Notes: generated by a model not told the origin, from the sequence alone. Shown: positions 1-9,116, counted from the stretch's first letter. The stretch: DNA of 64,000 bases from Halomonas maura (GCF_030409305.1 NZ_JAUFPQ010000018.1:237410-301409), one strand, 5' to 3'. A program made the numbers and translations.

Positions 1-1321
1 GGTCGCGGGCGGCCCTGGCGATCGCCACCGCCTCCAGCACATAGTCGCTGACCGGGTTGGCGCGACGGCCGAAGCTGCCCCCGGCATAGAGCTGGTGGAT
101 GGTCACCCGCTCCGGCGACAGGCCGAGCAGCTGCGCCACTGCCTGCTGGTCGAGGGTCTGCCACTGCTCGCCGTTGTGGATGGTGCAGTGATCGTCCTGC
201 AGGTCCACCACACAGTCGAGCGGCTCCATGGCTGCGTGGGCCAGGTAGGGCACCACATAGTCGGCCTCGATGACCCGGGCCGCCTCGTTCAGCGCGGTGT
301 CGGCGTCGCCGCGCCGGGTGACCGGCTTGCCGGGTTCCCCGGCCCGCTCGCGGTAGGCGGCCTCGATCTCCTCGCTGCCCAGGGTGAAGGCCCGTCCGTC
401 GTCCCATTCGAGCGTCAGGGCGTCTCGGCCCCGAATGGCGGCCCAGGTGTTGCTGGCCAGCACCGCGACCAGGTCGCCGTCGCGGGTCGGGGAGGGGAAG
501 CGCACGCTGGCCACCACGCCCGGCACCTTCAGTGCCTCGCCGTCGTCGACGCTGGCCAGCCGGCTGCCGAAGCGCGGCGGATGCGCCGGCACGGCGACCA
601 GCATGCCGTCCAGCTGCACGTCCTGGGTGAAGCGGGCGCTGCCGTCGGTCTTGGCGGGGCTGTCCTGGCGCATCAGGCGCTGCTTGCCGATCAGCGTGAA
701 CCGCTCGGGGGATTTCAGCGTGACCTCCTCGGGCACCGCCTGGCCGGCGGCGGCCTCGGCCAGCTCGCCGAAACCGAGCTCGCGACCGGAGGCCTCGTGG
801 AGCACCTTGCCCTGGCGCACGCTCAGGCTGGCAGGGGCGACCTCGAGCCGCTCGGCGGCGGCCGCCACCAGCATGGCCCGCGCGGTGGCACCGGCGCGGC
901 GCATCTGCTCGAAGGCGTTGGCGATGGCGGTGCTGCCGCCGGTGCCCTGGATGCCGAACGCCAGGTTCTTGTAGCGCCTGGTGTCGGCCGGGGCGCCCTC
1001 GACGCGCACCGACTCCCAGTCGGCGTCAAGCTCCTCGGCGACCAGGGTCGCCAGTCCGGTGTAGCTGCCCTGACCCATCTCGATGTGCTTGGCGATCACC
1101 ACCACCTCGCCGTCCGGCGACACGCGCACGAAGGCGTTGGGGGCGAATTCGCCGTTTTCGTCGGCGGCCCGGGCCCCACCGCCGCGGCCCAGCAGGGGCA
1201 CCATGTAGAGGCCCAGGGCGAGCCCGGCGGTGCCCGTCATGAAGCCGCGCCGACTGATGTTCACCAGCCGGTCCGCTGCCGCGGGGGCCTTGTCATGCTG
1301 TCGATTCGCCAATACGTGCAT
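1..1321 (-). CDS. iorB: Isoquinoline 1-oxidoreductase beta-like molybdopterin-binding subunit (3' end outside window)
   Basis: Large molybdenum-cofactor subunit of a xanthine-oxidase-family hydroxylase that oxidises N-heterocycles or aldehydes and passes electrons to the adjacent 2Fe-2S subunit. About 440 codons are visible; the family is usually near 740 residues, so roughly the last 300 lie beyond position 1. The N-terminus carries a twin-arginine signal (RRGFM at residues 24-28, then a hydrophobic stretch), so the holoenzyme is probably exported folded to the periplasm, with the Fe-S partner hitch-hiking. Residues encoded near position 1-60 read NPVSDYVLEAVAIA, a family-typical segment. 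The start ATG (1319-1321) shares one base with the stop of the upstream iorA-like gene, indicating translational coupling. The true substrate is unknown. Confidence 0.85.
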   Translation of the reverse strand, partial: MHVLANRQHDKAPAAADRLVNISRRGFMTGTAGLALGLYMVPLLGRGGGARAADENGEFAPNAFVRVSPDGEVVVIAKHIEMGQGSYTGLATLVAEELDADWESVRVEGAPADTRRYKNLAFGIQGTGGSTAIANAFEQMRRAGATARAMLVAAAAERLEVAPASLSVRQGKVLHEASGRELGFGELAEAAAGQAVPEEVTLKSPERFTLIGKQRLMRQDSPAKTDGSARFTQDVQLDGMLVAVPAHPPRFGSRLASVDDGEALKVPGVVASVRFPSPTRDGDLVAVLASNTWAAIRGRDALTLEWDDGRAFTLGSEEIEAAYRERAGEPGKPVTRRGDADTALNEAARVIEADYVVPYLAHAAMEPLDCVVDLQDDHCTIHNGEQWQTLDQQAVAQLLGLSPERVTIHQLYAGGSFGRRANPVSDYVLEAVAIARAARD

Positions 1322-1791
1322 CAGGACACCTCCTGGCCGAGCGATGCCGCCGCCGTGTGAATGGCGGCGCGTATCCGTACATAGGTGGCGCAGCGGCAGA
1401 GATTGCCGTTCATGGCGCCGTCGATCGCTGCATCATCGGGCGCCGGGTTGTCGCGCAGCAGCGCCGTGGCCGCCATGATCTGGCCCGACTGGCAGTAGCC
1501 GCACTGGACCACGTCGAGCTCGCGCCAGGCCTGCTGCACGCTGGCGCCGGTCGCGTCCTCGGCCATCGCCTCGATGGTGGCGACCCGGCGATCACCGACG
1601 GCGGAGAGGGGGATGATGCAGCTGCGGGTCGGCTGGCCGTCCAGGTGCACGGTGCAGGCGCCACAGAGCCCCTTGCCACAGCCGTACTTGGTGCCGGTGT
1701 GGCCGACGAGATCACGGATCGCCCACAGCAGGGGCATGTCGTCCGGAGCATCCAGCTCGTGGGTCTGCCCATTGATGGTCAGGGTGGTCAC
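1321..1791 (-). CDS. iorA: Isoquinoline 1-oxidoreductase alpha-like (2Fe-2S) subunit
   Basis: Small 156-residue electron-transfer subunit with two [2Fe-2S] clusters, a partner of the molybdopterin subunit encoded directly downstream. The plant-ferredoxin-type cluster ligands are C38, C43, C46 and C58 ([10 protein letters not shown] core). The second helical domain supplies C97, C100, C132 and C134 (QCGYCQSGQ and NLCRC). Length and spacing match IorA and related CO/xanthine dehydrogenase small subunits. No FAD subunit is present, consistent with the two-subunit isoquinoline-oxidoreductase type that donates to a periplasmic cytochrome or quinone. It overlaps the upstream nucleotidyltransferase gene by 4 bp (1788-1791) and the downstream gene by 1 bp. 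There is no signal peptide, so export would depend on the Tat signal of the large subunit. Confidence 0.9.
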   Translation of the reverse strand: MTTLTINGQTHELDAPDDMPLLWAIRDLVGHTGTKYGCGKGLCGACTVHLDGQPTRSCIIPLSAVGDRRVATIEAMAEDATGASVQQAWRELDVVQCGYCQSGQIMAATALLRDNPAPDDAAIDGAMNGNLCRCATYVRIRAAIHTAAASLGQEVS

Positions 1792-2516
1792 GGTCGTTCT
1801 CCTTGTGGTTCTCGGCGATCATTCGGGTCAGCGTCGTCGTCGCCGCCGGGGCGCGTGGCGGGCGCCATGCCCTGCTCCGGCGCCGGGGGGCCGGGGCGCT
1901 GCGACGGCAGGGCGGCCAGGTCTGCGGCCAGGTCGATATCGACATGGATGCCGGGGTCGTCCACCGCGAGTTCGAGGCATCGCGAGCGGTGGCGGGCAAC
2001 GATGCCGCGGGCGCCCTCGTCGCCCGCCAGGGCGCTCAGCTCGGCCCAGAACTCGCGGCCGAACAGCACCGGATGGCCCGGTCGGCCGGCATGGCGGGGG
2101 CGGACGATGCGCGCCCCCGTGGCGCGGTCCCGCAGCTCCCCGAGCGTCTCGGGCGACAGGCAGGGCATATCGCCGAGCAGCACCGCCGCGGCCACGGTAT
2201 CCGCCAGGGCCGGGTCGCCCGCCAGGCCGGCGAAGGCGTCGGCGAGGCTCGCCCCGAGCCCGTCGCGGGCATGGGGCGCCCGAATGACGGGCGTATCGGG
2301 CGTGAGCCCGAGTGCCTCGGGCTCGTCGTCGTCGCGGAGCACCACGCGCAGCCGGGGAAAGGCCGCCGCGGCGTTGGCCACCGCAGCGGCCAGCAGGGGC
2401 TGGCCATCTGGCAGTCGGGCCCGGCGCTTGTCGTCGGCGCCGAAGCGCCGGGATGCCCCGGCAGCCAGGATCACCGCCACCACGTCCCGGGGGGCGCCCC
2501 CGGCGGGGTCGCTCAT
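1788..2516 (-). CDS. mocA: MocA-like molybdenum cofactor nucleotidyltransferase
   Basis: A 242-residue NTP-transferase-fold protein of the MocA/MobA type. It probably attaches CMP to molybdopterin to make the MCD cofactor used by bacterial xanthine-oxidase-family enzymes. The N-terminal nucleotide loop is visible as [13 protein letters not shown] (residues 14-26) followed by a lysine at residue 30. LLGDMPC near the middle matches the catalytic acidic motif and [10 protein letters not shown] is the conserved MocA segment. The last 40 residues are low-complexity and hydrophilic. The gene is sandwiched between an oxidoreductase and iorAB with 4-bp overlaps on both sides, which argues for a dedicated cofactor-maturation role for this hydroxylase. 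Whether it uses CTP or GTP cannot be told from sequence alone. Confidence 0.8.
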   Translation of the reverse strand: MSDPAGGAPRDVVAVILAAGASRRFGADDKRRARLPDGQPLLAAAVANAAAAFPRLRVVLRDDDEPEALGLTPDTPVIRAPHARDGLGASLADAFAGLAGDPALADTVAAAVLLGDMPCLSPETLGELRDRATGARIVRPRHAGRPGHPVLFGREFWAELSALAGDEGARGIVARHRSRCLELAVDDPGIHVDIDLAADLAALPSQRPGPPAPEQGMAPATRPGGDDDADPNDRREPQGERP

Positions 2517-3511
2517 AGCCGGACCAGCATCTTGCCGCGGTTGGCGCCCTCGAAGAGCTTGAGGAAGGCATCCGGGGTGTTCTCCAGGCCGTCCTCCACG
2601 GTTTCCTCGTAGTCGAGCCGGCCGCTTTCGACCTGCGGGCCGACCGCCTCGAGGAACTCGGGGTAGTGGGCCCAGTGGTCGAAGACGATGAAGCCTTCCA
2701 TGCGGGCGCGGCGGATCAGGATCATCGCCAGGTTGCCGGGGCCGGCGCTGGGGGTGGCCTCGTTGTAGCGGGCGATCATGCCGCAGACGGCGATGCGCGC
2801 GCCGACCCTGAGGGTGTTCAGGGCCGCCTCCAGGCAGGTCCCTCCGACGTTCTCGTAGTAGACGTCGAATCCCTCGGGGCAGGCCGCTTGCAGCGCCTCG
2901 GTGAGCTGGGCGGCATCCTTGCCCTGGTAGCCGACCGCCTTGACCCCCCGGGACTCGAGCCAGTCCAGCTTGTCCCGGGAGCCGGCGATGCCGACCACGC
3001 TGGCGCCCCTGGCCTTGGCCAGCTGCACGGCCAGCGAGCCCACCGCGCCGGCGGCCCCGCTGACCAGCACGTTGTCGCCTTCCTGCATCTCGGCGATGCG
3101 GTTCAGCCCGGTCCAGGCGGTCATGCCCGGCATGCCCAGCACGCCCAGGTAGGCCTGCTCGGGCACCTTGAAGCCGGGCAGTGGCTCGAGTTCGGCGCCG
3201 GGCAGCTGGGCGACATCGCGCCAGCCGGCCATGTGGCGCACCCTGGTGCCCACCGGGAAGGCCGCATCGCGGGACTCGATCACCTCGCCGATGGCGGCGC
3301 CCTCCAGCGGCGCGTTCAGCGCGAAGGGCTCGATGTAGGTGGTCACGCCGCTCATGCGGCCGCGCATGTAGGGGTCCACCGAGAGCCAGGTATTGCGCAC
3401 CCGCACCTCGCCGTCGGCCAGTGCCGGCAGCTCGCTCTCGTGGAGCTCGAACAGCGACCGTGCCGGGGTGCCCTGGGGGTGGTCGTTGATGGTGAAGTAG
3501 CGTGCTTGCAT
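2513..3511 (-). CDS. NADP-dependent MDR-family oxidoreductase (CurA/PTGR-like)
   Basis: A zinc-independent medium-chain reductase of 332 residues that probably reduces the double bond of alpha,beta-unsaturated aldehydes or ketones with NADPH. The N-terminal domain has SVDPYMRGRM (residues 45-54), typical of the leukotriene B4 dehydrogenase/CurA family. The Rossmann fold begins at residue 147 (VLVSGAAGAVGS), and VYYENVGG follows further on. The cysteine/histidine zinc ligands of classical alcohol dehydrogenases are absent. It is the first gene of the tightly overlapped run ending in iorB, and its stop overlaps the mocA-like start by 4 bp, so it may handle a product of the hydroxylase. That link is inference. 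Confidence 0.88.
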   Translation of the reverse strand: MQARYFTINDHPQGTPARSLFELHESELPALADGEVRVRNTWLSVDPYMRGRMSGVTTYIEPFALNAPLEGAAIGEVIESRDAAFPVGTRVRHMAGWRDVAQLPGAELEPLPGFKVPEQAYLGVLGMPGMTAWTGLNRIAEMQEGDNVLVSGAAGAVGSLAVQLAKARGASVVGIAGSRDKLDWLESRGVKAVGYQGKDAAQLTEALQAACPEGFDVYYENVGGTCLEAALNTLRVGARIAVCGMIARYNEATPSAGPGNLAMILIRRARMEGFIVFDHWAHYPEFLEAVGPQVESGRLDYEETVEDGLENTPDAFLKLFEGANRGKMLVRL

Positions 3512-3610
3512 CGGTCTCGTCCTCTGAATGGATGCCGTGATGATCGGGAATACCTAGGGCATCGTCGTCATGTCACGCCAATCGGTGCTGGCTGGCGTGA
3601 CCTCGATGAG

Positions 3611-3634
3611 GCCGGCCGCCCAGGGGCGGCCGGC
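3611..3634. terminator. GC-rich hairpin downstream of the alcohol dehydrogenase
   Basis: A perfect 10-bp stem, GCCGGCCGCC and GGCGGCCGGC, separated by CAGG, begins 9 bp past the stop of the gene ending at 3644. There is no T tract on either strand, so it may be a transcript-end stabiliser or a weak terminator rather than a classical intrinsic one. Confidence 0.45.
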
Positions 3635-3643
3635 GGTCGGGCC

Positions 3644-4696
3644 TCAGGCCTTGAGCGAGGCCATGTCGATGACGAAGCGGTAGCGCACGTCACCCTTCTG
3701 CATGCGTTCGAAGGCGGTATTGATGTCCTGGATGTCGATGGTCTCGATATCGCAGCGGATATCATGTTCGGCACAGAAGTCGAGCAGCTCCTGAGTCTCC
3801 TCGATGCCGCCGATCAGCGAACCGGCCAGCACGCGGCGCTTGAACACCAGGTTGAAGCCCTCGATGGCCGGTTCGATGGGGTCGAGCAGGCCCACCAGGA
3901 TATGGGTGCCGTCGTACTTCAGGGCCGCCAGATAGGGGTTCAGGTCGTGCTGGACCGGCACGGTGTCGAGCATGAAATCAAAGGTCTCGGCCACCGCTTC
4001 CATCTGTGTGGCGTCGCTGGAGACCACCACGTGGTCGGCGCCGTGGCGGCGGGCTTCCTCGACCTTGGCCTCGGAGCGGGTGAAGACGGTCACCTCGGCG
4101 CCCAGTGACTTGGCCAGCTTGACGCCCATGTGGCCGAGGCCACCCATGCCGATCACCCCGACCTTGTGGCCGGCCTGGACGCCGTAGTGCCTGAGCGGCG
4201 AGTAGGTGGTGATGCCGGCGCACAGGATCGGTGCGGCGGAGGCGAGGTCGATGCCCTCGGGCATGCGCAGCACGAAATGCTCGCTGACCACGATCTGGTC
4301 CGAGTAGCCGCCCTGGGTGAAGCTGCCGTCCTGGCGGTCGTCGCTGCCGTAGGTCATGGTGAAGCCCTCGAGGCAGAACTGCTCGACGCCGTCCTGGCAG
4401 GGCTGGCAGTGGCGGCAGGAGTCGACCATGCAGCCGACGCCGACCAGGTCGCCGACCCGGAACTGGCTCACCTCGTCACCCACCGCGGTGACACGGCCGA
4501 CGATCTCGTGGCCGGGCACAATGGGGAAGCGGGTCATGCCCCAGTCGTCGCGGGCGAAGTGCAGGTCGCTGTGGCAGACGCCGCAGTAGAGGATCTCGAT
4601 GGCGACATCGTCCGGGCGTGGCTGGCGGCGCTCGAAGCTGAAGGGGGCCAGGGGCTGGTCGGCGGCGTGGGCCGCATAGGCGCGGGTCTGGCTCAT
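3644..4696 (-). CDS. Zinc-dependent NAD(P)H alcohol/aldehyde dehydrogenase (YahK/CAD family)
   Basis: A 350-residue zinc alcohol dehydrogenase of the cinnamyl-alcohol-dehydrogenase/YahK group, expected to interconvert aldehydes and primary alcohols with NADP(H). Catalytic zinc residues are in GVCHSDLH (C41) and GHE (H63). The structural zinc cysteines are C94, C97, C100 and C108, and the coenzyme loop is GMGGLGHMG near residue 180. Length is normal and the start ATG follows AGGAGAA. An AraC-N-type regulator is encoded divergently 750 bp away, an arrangement similar to YqhC regulating the aldehyde reductase YqhD in E. coli, so aldehyde-responsive control is plausible. That is inference. Confidence 0.9.
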   Translation of the reverse strand: MSQTRAYAAHAADQPLAPFSFERRQPRPDDVAIEILYCGVCHSDLHFARDDWGMTRFPIVPGHEIVGRVTAVGDEVSQFRVGDLVGVGCMVDSCRHCQPCQDGVEQFCLEGFTMTYGSDDRQDGSFTQGGYSDQIVVSEHFVLRMPEGIDLASAAPILCAGITTYSPLRHYGVQAGHKVGVIGMGGLGHMGVKLAKSLGAEVTVFTRSEAKVEEARRHGADHVVVSSDATQMEAVAETFDFMLDTVPVQHDLNPYLAALKYDGTHILVGLLDPIEPAIEGFNLVFKRRVLAGSLIGGIEETQELLDFCAEHDIRCDIETIDIQDINTAFERMQKGDVRYRFVIDMASLKA

Positions 4697-4869
4697 GGAA
4701 GGTTCTCCTCTCGCTGTGAGGTGTCCAGATAGGGGACGCTGTCATTATGGGAAGGCGGGCGGCCGCCTGGGACCAACGTTCCTCCGGGTTTTTTGCACGT
4801 TTCTCCGAGAGGCGGCGTGCTCCTTCCCTCCCGGGGCGAAAAAATCGTCATGATCGGTGTGCGACGGGG

Positions 4870-4898
4870 GCGATGCCCCGCCGTGGCGGGGACATCGC
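4870..4898. terminator. Hairpin after the first small secreted-protein gene
   Basis: The stem GCGATG-CCCCGCC with GGCGGGG-CATCGC, one bulged base and a 2-nt loop, lies just past the stop at 4922 (minus strand). No T tract follows immediately; a T6 run occurs about 30 nt further on. A similar hairpin sits at the same relative place after the paralogous gene ending at 6420, so it appears to have been duplicated with the gene. Confidence 0.45.
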
Positions 4899-4921
4899 GA
4901 GCATGGGGATGGTTCCGATGC

Positions 4922-5203
4922 TCAGCTGGTGGCATCCCGGGCCGGGGCGAGCCGATCGGCGGAGGCCGCGAAGCGAGTATCGATGGTGTTGGCCTTCAAG
5001 GCCGTGCGGGCCTGCTGCATGGCCGCGCTGTCGCCTCCGGACCCGACGGTTTCGGTCGCCTGACTAGCCGGCTCGACGTGCCGGCCCTGGGGCGCCAGTG
5101 GCGCCTGGTGGAGATGCAGGGCACGCTCGGCGGCGTTGTCGGCCTGGGCGGCCAGCGGCAGGGCGGCGATGAGCAGGGCGGAAAGGGTCAGTCGGGTCTT
5201 CAT
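4922..5203 (-). CDS. Small secreted protein, paralogue 1
   Basis: A 93-residue protein with a clear Sec signal peptide (MKTRL, hydrophobic core, AQA cleavage site near residue 21) followed by a mature region of about 70 residues. The start ATG at 5203 was chosen because the signal peptide begins there; upstream in-frame sequence looks non-coding. The mature part holds ERALHLHQAPLAP and ends LAPARDATS. It is about 70% identical by eye to the 93-residue product of 6420-6701. Function is not recognised. It is predicted periplasmic, with no cysteines and no lipobox. The gene is divergent from the AraC regulator at 5441, with a 237-bp shared upstream region that could hold its operator. Confidence 0.75.
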   Translation of the reverse strand: MKTRLTLSALLIAALPLAAQADNAAERALHLHQAPLAPQGRHVEPASQATETVGSGGDSAAMQQARTALKANTIDTRFAASADRLAPARDATS

Positions 5204-5440
5204 GATCGGCTTCCTGATGTCGTGGGGAATCACACGGCGCTCGAGGGTGAGGAGCTGTCCTCTGGAGCGCTGTGGCCTCGTGATGAGGTTGGCGACATTA
5301 TGGCGGGGCAGGGTGCCGTCGGGGACCGTGGTTTGTCCGGCGATCTTGCTCATTCCTATGAATGTTGCCGTAAATCCGATAAAATTTCTGCTAAAACTAT
5401 CACGATCGTTTGGCATCAGCCTCAGGAAAAGGAACCCGGG

Positions 5441-6340
5441 ATGCACGTCTCACAAGCCCTCTCATGTCCACTGGTCGAGCTGTTGGCGCCGCTGATCGAG
5501 CGCGATGGCTTCATGCCGACGGCGTTGCCGGTGGTGTCGCTGGTGGCGTCGCACCGGCCCTGCGCGCGCACGCCGCTGATGTATGAACCGAGTCTGATCA
5601 TCGTCGCCCAGGGCTACAAGATCGGCTATCTCGGCGACCGCGAGATCCATTACGGCCCCGGCCAGTACCTGGTGCAGACGCTGCCGTTGCCCTTCGAGTG
5701 CGAGACCCATGCCTCGGCCGAGGCGCCGGTGCTGGGTATGTCGATACGCCTGGACCCGGCGCTGCTCGGTGAGCTGGTGACGGCCATGGGCGAGCAGGAC
5801 GGGGAAGCGGAAGCGAGTCCCGTGCCCATGGCCTCGGTGTCGATGACCGATGGCATGCACGGCGCCGTGGTGCGGTTGCTGCAGACGCTGCACGATCCCG
5901 CCGAGACCGCCGCCATGGGTGAGCTGCGGGTACGGGACGTGGTGTTCGAGGCGCTGAAGGGCCAGCAGGGGCCGGCGCTGCGCGCCCTGGTGCTGCACCA
6001 GGGGCACTACTCGCGAATCGTCCAGGTGCTGTCGTGGCTGCATGCCCATTACGCGGAGGAGGTCTCGGTGGAGGCGCTGGCCCGCCAGGCCAACATGAGC
6101 CCGTCGACCTTCCACCAGCACTTCAAGCAGGTCGCCCAGGCCTCGCCGCTGCAGTACCTCAAGCGGCTGCGCCTGATCAAGGCCCAGCAGCTGCTCGTCC
6201 AGGAGGAGAGCAACGTGAACCAGGCCGCCGAAGCGGTGGGCTATCGCAGTGTCTCGCAGTTCAGCCGCGACTATAAGCGCTGCTTCGGGGTGTCACCGCT
6301 GCAGCATCGCAAGGAGGAGCGCGCGCTGCAGGCGTCGTGA
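5441..6340 (+). CDS. AraC-family transcriptional regulator with AraC_N (YqhC-like) domain
   Basis: A 299-residue regulator. Residues 1 to about 165 form the cupin-like AraC_N ligand domain (RTPLMYEPSLIIVAQG is a signature segment). Residues from about 205 carry two helix-turn-helix motifs (SVEALARQANMSPSTFHQHF and a second in QAAEAVGYRSVSQFSRDYKR). The ATG at 5441 follows AAAAGGAA and gives the usual family length; a longer in-frame extension upstream is not coding-like. Genes on both sides are the paralogous small secreted proteins, and the alcohol dehydrogenase at 3644 is nearby, so any of these may be its targets. Related regulators respond to aldehydes, but the inducer here is unknown. 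Confidence 0.88.
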   Translation: MHVSQALSCPLVELLAPLIERDGFMPTALPVVSLVASHRPCARTPLMYEPSLIIVAQGYKIGYLGDREIHYGPGQYLVQTLPLPFECETHASAEAPVLGMSIRLDPALLGELVTAMGEQDGEAEASPVPMASVSMTDGMHGAVVRLLQTLHDPAETAAMGELRVRDVVFEALKGQQGPALRALVLHQGHYSRIVQVLSWLHAHYAEEVSVEALARQANMSPSTFHQHFKQVAQASPLQYLKRLRLIKAQQLLVQEESNVNQAAEAVGYRSVSQFSRDYKRCFGVSPLQHRKEERALQAS

Positions 6341-6371
6341 GGCCGGGGAGACCTCGGGTGGCGGGAAACGA

Positions 6372-6397
6372 CGCTGCCTCGCCATGGCGGGGCAGCG
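6372..6397. terminator. Hairpin after the second small secreted-protein gene
   Basis: CGCTGCC-TCGCC-AT-GGCGG-GGCAGCG forms a near-perfect stem between the AraC gene (ends 6340) and the convergent small secreted-protein gene (ends 6420). It parallels the hairpin at 4870-4898. There is no T tract. Confidence 0.45.
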
Positions 6398-6419
6398 AAG
6401 GCAAGGTGGCCTGATGGGC

Positions 6420-6701
6420 TCAGCTGGTGGCGTCCCGTGCCGGGGCAAGCCCGTCGGCGGTGGCCGCGAAGCGGGTCTCGATGGGGCGTGCCTTGAGGTT
6501 GGCGCGAGCCTGCTGCATCGCCGCGCTGTCGCCATCGAACTCGACGGTCTCGATCTTCTGGTGCACCGGCCGGGCGTTCTGGCTCAGTGGCGCCAACGGC
6601 GCCTGGTTGAGCTGCAGGGCGCGTTCGGCGGCGTTGTCGGCCTGGGCCGCCAGGGGCAGGGCGGCGATGAGCAGGGCGGAAAGGGTCAGCTTGGTGTTCA
6701 T
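6420..6701 (-). CDS. Small secreted protein, paralogue 2
   Basis: A 93-residue Sec-exported protein and the second copy of the small family seen at 4922-5203. The signal peptide region (TLSALLIAALPLAAQA) is nearly identical between the copies. The mature region shares AAERAL, QAPLAP, GDSAAMQQAR, TRFAA and LAPARDATS but diverges at residues 40-55. The ATG at 6701 is preceded by a purine-rich RBS and a conserved leader (CGACATCAGGAAGCC) that is also found upstream of paralogue 1, so the duplication included the 5' region. Function is unknown. The two copies bracket the AraC regulator, suggesting duplication around a regulated locus. Confidence 0.75.
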   Translation of the reverse strand: MNTKLTLSALLIAALPLAAQADNAAERALQLNQAPLAPLSQNARPVHQKIETVEFDGDSAAMQQARANLKARPIETRFAATADGLAPARDATS

Positions 6702-6841
6702 GGTCGGCTTCCTGATGTCGTGGATCTTTTGGCATGCGTGAGGGTATCGGCGACTGTCATCCTCCCGTCGGCGGCACGCGTGGTGCCCCGCGAGGAGAGG
6801 CGGCCGGGGTGAGCGTCCTGCCACCACGGCCGTCGCGGTGC

Positions 6842-7159
6842 CTAGGCGACGTGGCTGGCAGTGTCTTGTGCGTCCGCTACCGGGTCATCGCGCACCACCA
6901 ACGTGGCGTCGATGCGGGTGATCTCGTCGGCCGACATCCCGACACGCCTGGCATGCTTGCGGATCGCGGCTTCGTCGACCGCCTGGTAGATGCAGGCGGT
7001 GCCCAGGCGGCCATCGTCCTCGGCCACCACGTAGGAACGGATCCAGCGCACCTGGTGGGGCATTTCCTCATTGCCGACACGCGTGGAGACACCGGCGGTC
7101 TTCTCGAGGGCAGCGGCATCGGCCCAGTTGCTGCGACGACGGATGAGATAGGTGTTCAT
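6842..7159 (-). CDS. DUF4242 domain protein
   Basis: A 105-residue small cytoplasmic protein resembling the DUF4242 family (SCO4226-like, ferredoxin-like fold, some members binding nickel). Supporting features are the N-terminal MNTYLIRRRS strand, WIRSYVVAEDDG, and CIYQAVDEAAIRKHARRVG with the following D-EI-R-ID pattern, all typical of the family. The ATG follows GAGGAGT. It is a single gene with about 180 bp of non-coding sequence upstream. Biological role is not established; members often sit near regulators or metal-related genes. Confidence 0.65.
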   Translation of the reverse strand: MNTYLIRRRSNWADAAALEKTAGVSTRVGNEEMPHQVRWIRSYVVAEDDGRLGTACIYQAVDEAAIRKHARRVGMSADEITRIDATLVVRDDPVADAQDTASHVA

Positions 7160-7345
7160 GGGTTATACTCCTCATGTTGTGGTCGGGTGATCTCGTTCAG
7201 GTTGCTCAGCGCGCCCGGAATCGCCGGATGCCCCTCGCTGTTTGAACACCTTCATCGTGCGTCGCTGGTGCCCCCCGAGTCCTGTTCGTCAGCTGATCAA
7301 TTCCTGATGCTTTCATGATCCTAGGATGGCCACCGAGATGGCGGG

Positions 7346-9116
7346 GTGCTGCCGGTGATCCGACGTTTTGCCGACTTCGAGCTGGATGACGCGCGTCGTG
7401 AGCTGCGCCTGAAGGGGCGCGAGATTCCCCTGCAGCCCCGGGTGTTCGATCTGCTCGACTACCTCGTGAGCCATGAAGGGCGGGTGGTCGGCAAGGACGA
7501 GTTGCTGGAAGCGCTCTGGCCCGATGTCGTCGTCACCGACGCCTCTCTGCAGCGCGCCGTCAGCCTGGCGCGCGTCGCCCTTGAGGAAGGGGGGCTCCGT
7601 GAGGCGATCCGCACCCATGCGCGGCGGGGATACCGCTTCTGCCTGCCCCAGCCGGCCGGAAGTGACGCGCCTGGGATGGACGCTCCTCCTGCTCCCTCCT
7701 GGGAGGACGCCGAACGCGCCTTCCGGCAACAGGCCTGGGCACAGGCGATGCAACACTACGCGCTCGCCGATGCGCAGCACCCCCTCGATGCCATGTCACT
7801 CGAGCGCTGGGCGATCAGCGCCCAGTGCACCGGTAACCTGCCGCAGGCGATCGTCCCGCTGGAACGCGCTGCCGTGGCCTACTCGGCCTCCGGCCATGCC
7901 GAGGCCGCCGCCCGGGCGACGATTGGCCTGGCACGCCTGAGGATCGAGTCGATGGAGCCGGCCGTTGCCCATGGCTGCCTGAAGCGTGCCGAACGGCTGC
8001 TGAGCGGGTTGCCCCGGTCCGCGCAGCATGGCTACCTGCGCTGCATGCAGGCGCGCTTTCACCTGTTCGAGGGGGACCTCGACAAGGCCCTCGAGAGGGC
8101 ACGAGAGGCCCAGGCAATTGGCCGGGCGCTGCACGATACCGACATCGAGACCATGGCGCTGCTGTACGAGGGGATCGGCCTCCAGGCCCAGGGACAGACG
8201 CGCCTGGGAGCGGAACTGCAGGATGAGTCCGCCGCCGCCGTGGTCTCGGGGAATGTCTCGCCGCTGATCGGGGGCATCGTCTACTGTGGGCTGATCGCCG
8301 GATGCTGCAATCGCGGCGACTGGCGGCGGGCGGAACAATGGACCGAGAGCTTCACGCAATGGTGCCAGCGCTGCGGCATCGATACCTTCGCCGGTGCCTG
8401 CCTGCTGCATCGCGCGGAGGTCTTCGCCGCCTGTGGCGAACTGGATCGGGCGCGCCGCGCGATCCACGAAGCCGACGAGTTGCTGCGGATCAGTGCGCCC
8501 TGGGCGATGGGTGATGTCCAGCGGCTGCTGGGCGACCTGCACCTGATGCGGGGCGACTTCGACGCGGCGGAGAGGGCCTACCACGGTGCCTATACGGATG
8601 GCTGGGATCCCTATCCCGGCTACGCCATGCTGCAGCACTACCGGGGGCGGACCGAGGAGGCGATTCGAGGTCTGTTGCGCAGTGCCGAGAAGACGGGCTG
8701 GGCGGTCGCCGAGCGCCGGGCCTGCTATCTGGCCCATGCCAGCCCTGCTGGCGGGACTCTCGGGCAGGCTGCCCCAGGCCAGGGAGATCCTGGCGCAACT
8801 GGAGGCCCATCCCGAGCAGTGGGAGCTGGGCGCCGTGACCGGTCAGGTGATGTCCGCCCGCGCCGAGATCCTGCTGGACGAGGGGCAGGCCGAGGAGGCG
8901 CTTCGCCTGCTGCGCCAGGCGGTGCACTGTTTCCAGGAAATGCATGTCCCCCTCGAGGCTGCAACCGCCCGGCTGCGCCTGGCCGAGCTGTTGATCCTCG
9001 CGGGCGATACGGAAGGGGCCGGACTGGAGCTTGGCGGCGCGGAGAAGGTGTTTCGTCGCGCCCAGGCCTCCTGGATGCTGGAGCGTTGCAGTCGCCTGCG
9101 CGCCTCGGTCGGATGA
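7346..9116 (+). pseudogene. Winged-helix/TPR transcriptional regulator with an internal frameshift
   Basis: The N-terminal ~95 residues are an OmpR/CadC-type winged helix (QPRVFDLLDYLVSHEGRVV, then THARRGYRF). They are followed by a long TPR-like helical region, a layout known from ToxR-like regulators and adenylate-cyclase-associated TPR proteins. The frame opened by GTG 7346 (an alternative GTG is at 7355) stays coding-like to about position 8740 (CYLAHA). The same protein then continues in the next frame (ALLAGLSGRLPQAREILAQL...) to the stop at 9114-9116. The net shift is one base. Without it the product would be about 590 residues. It is either a decaying gene, a sequencing error in the ATGCCAGCCCTG stretch, or a rare recoding event. 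Codon use downstream remains coding-like, so the change is recent. Confidence 0.75.

Noticed and set aside
95..1360. Long plus-strand open frame opposite the iorB/iorA genes
   Set aside because: It is antisense to conserved coding sequence with cofactor motifs; in GC-rich DNA long shadow frames are common and this one has no recognisable domain.
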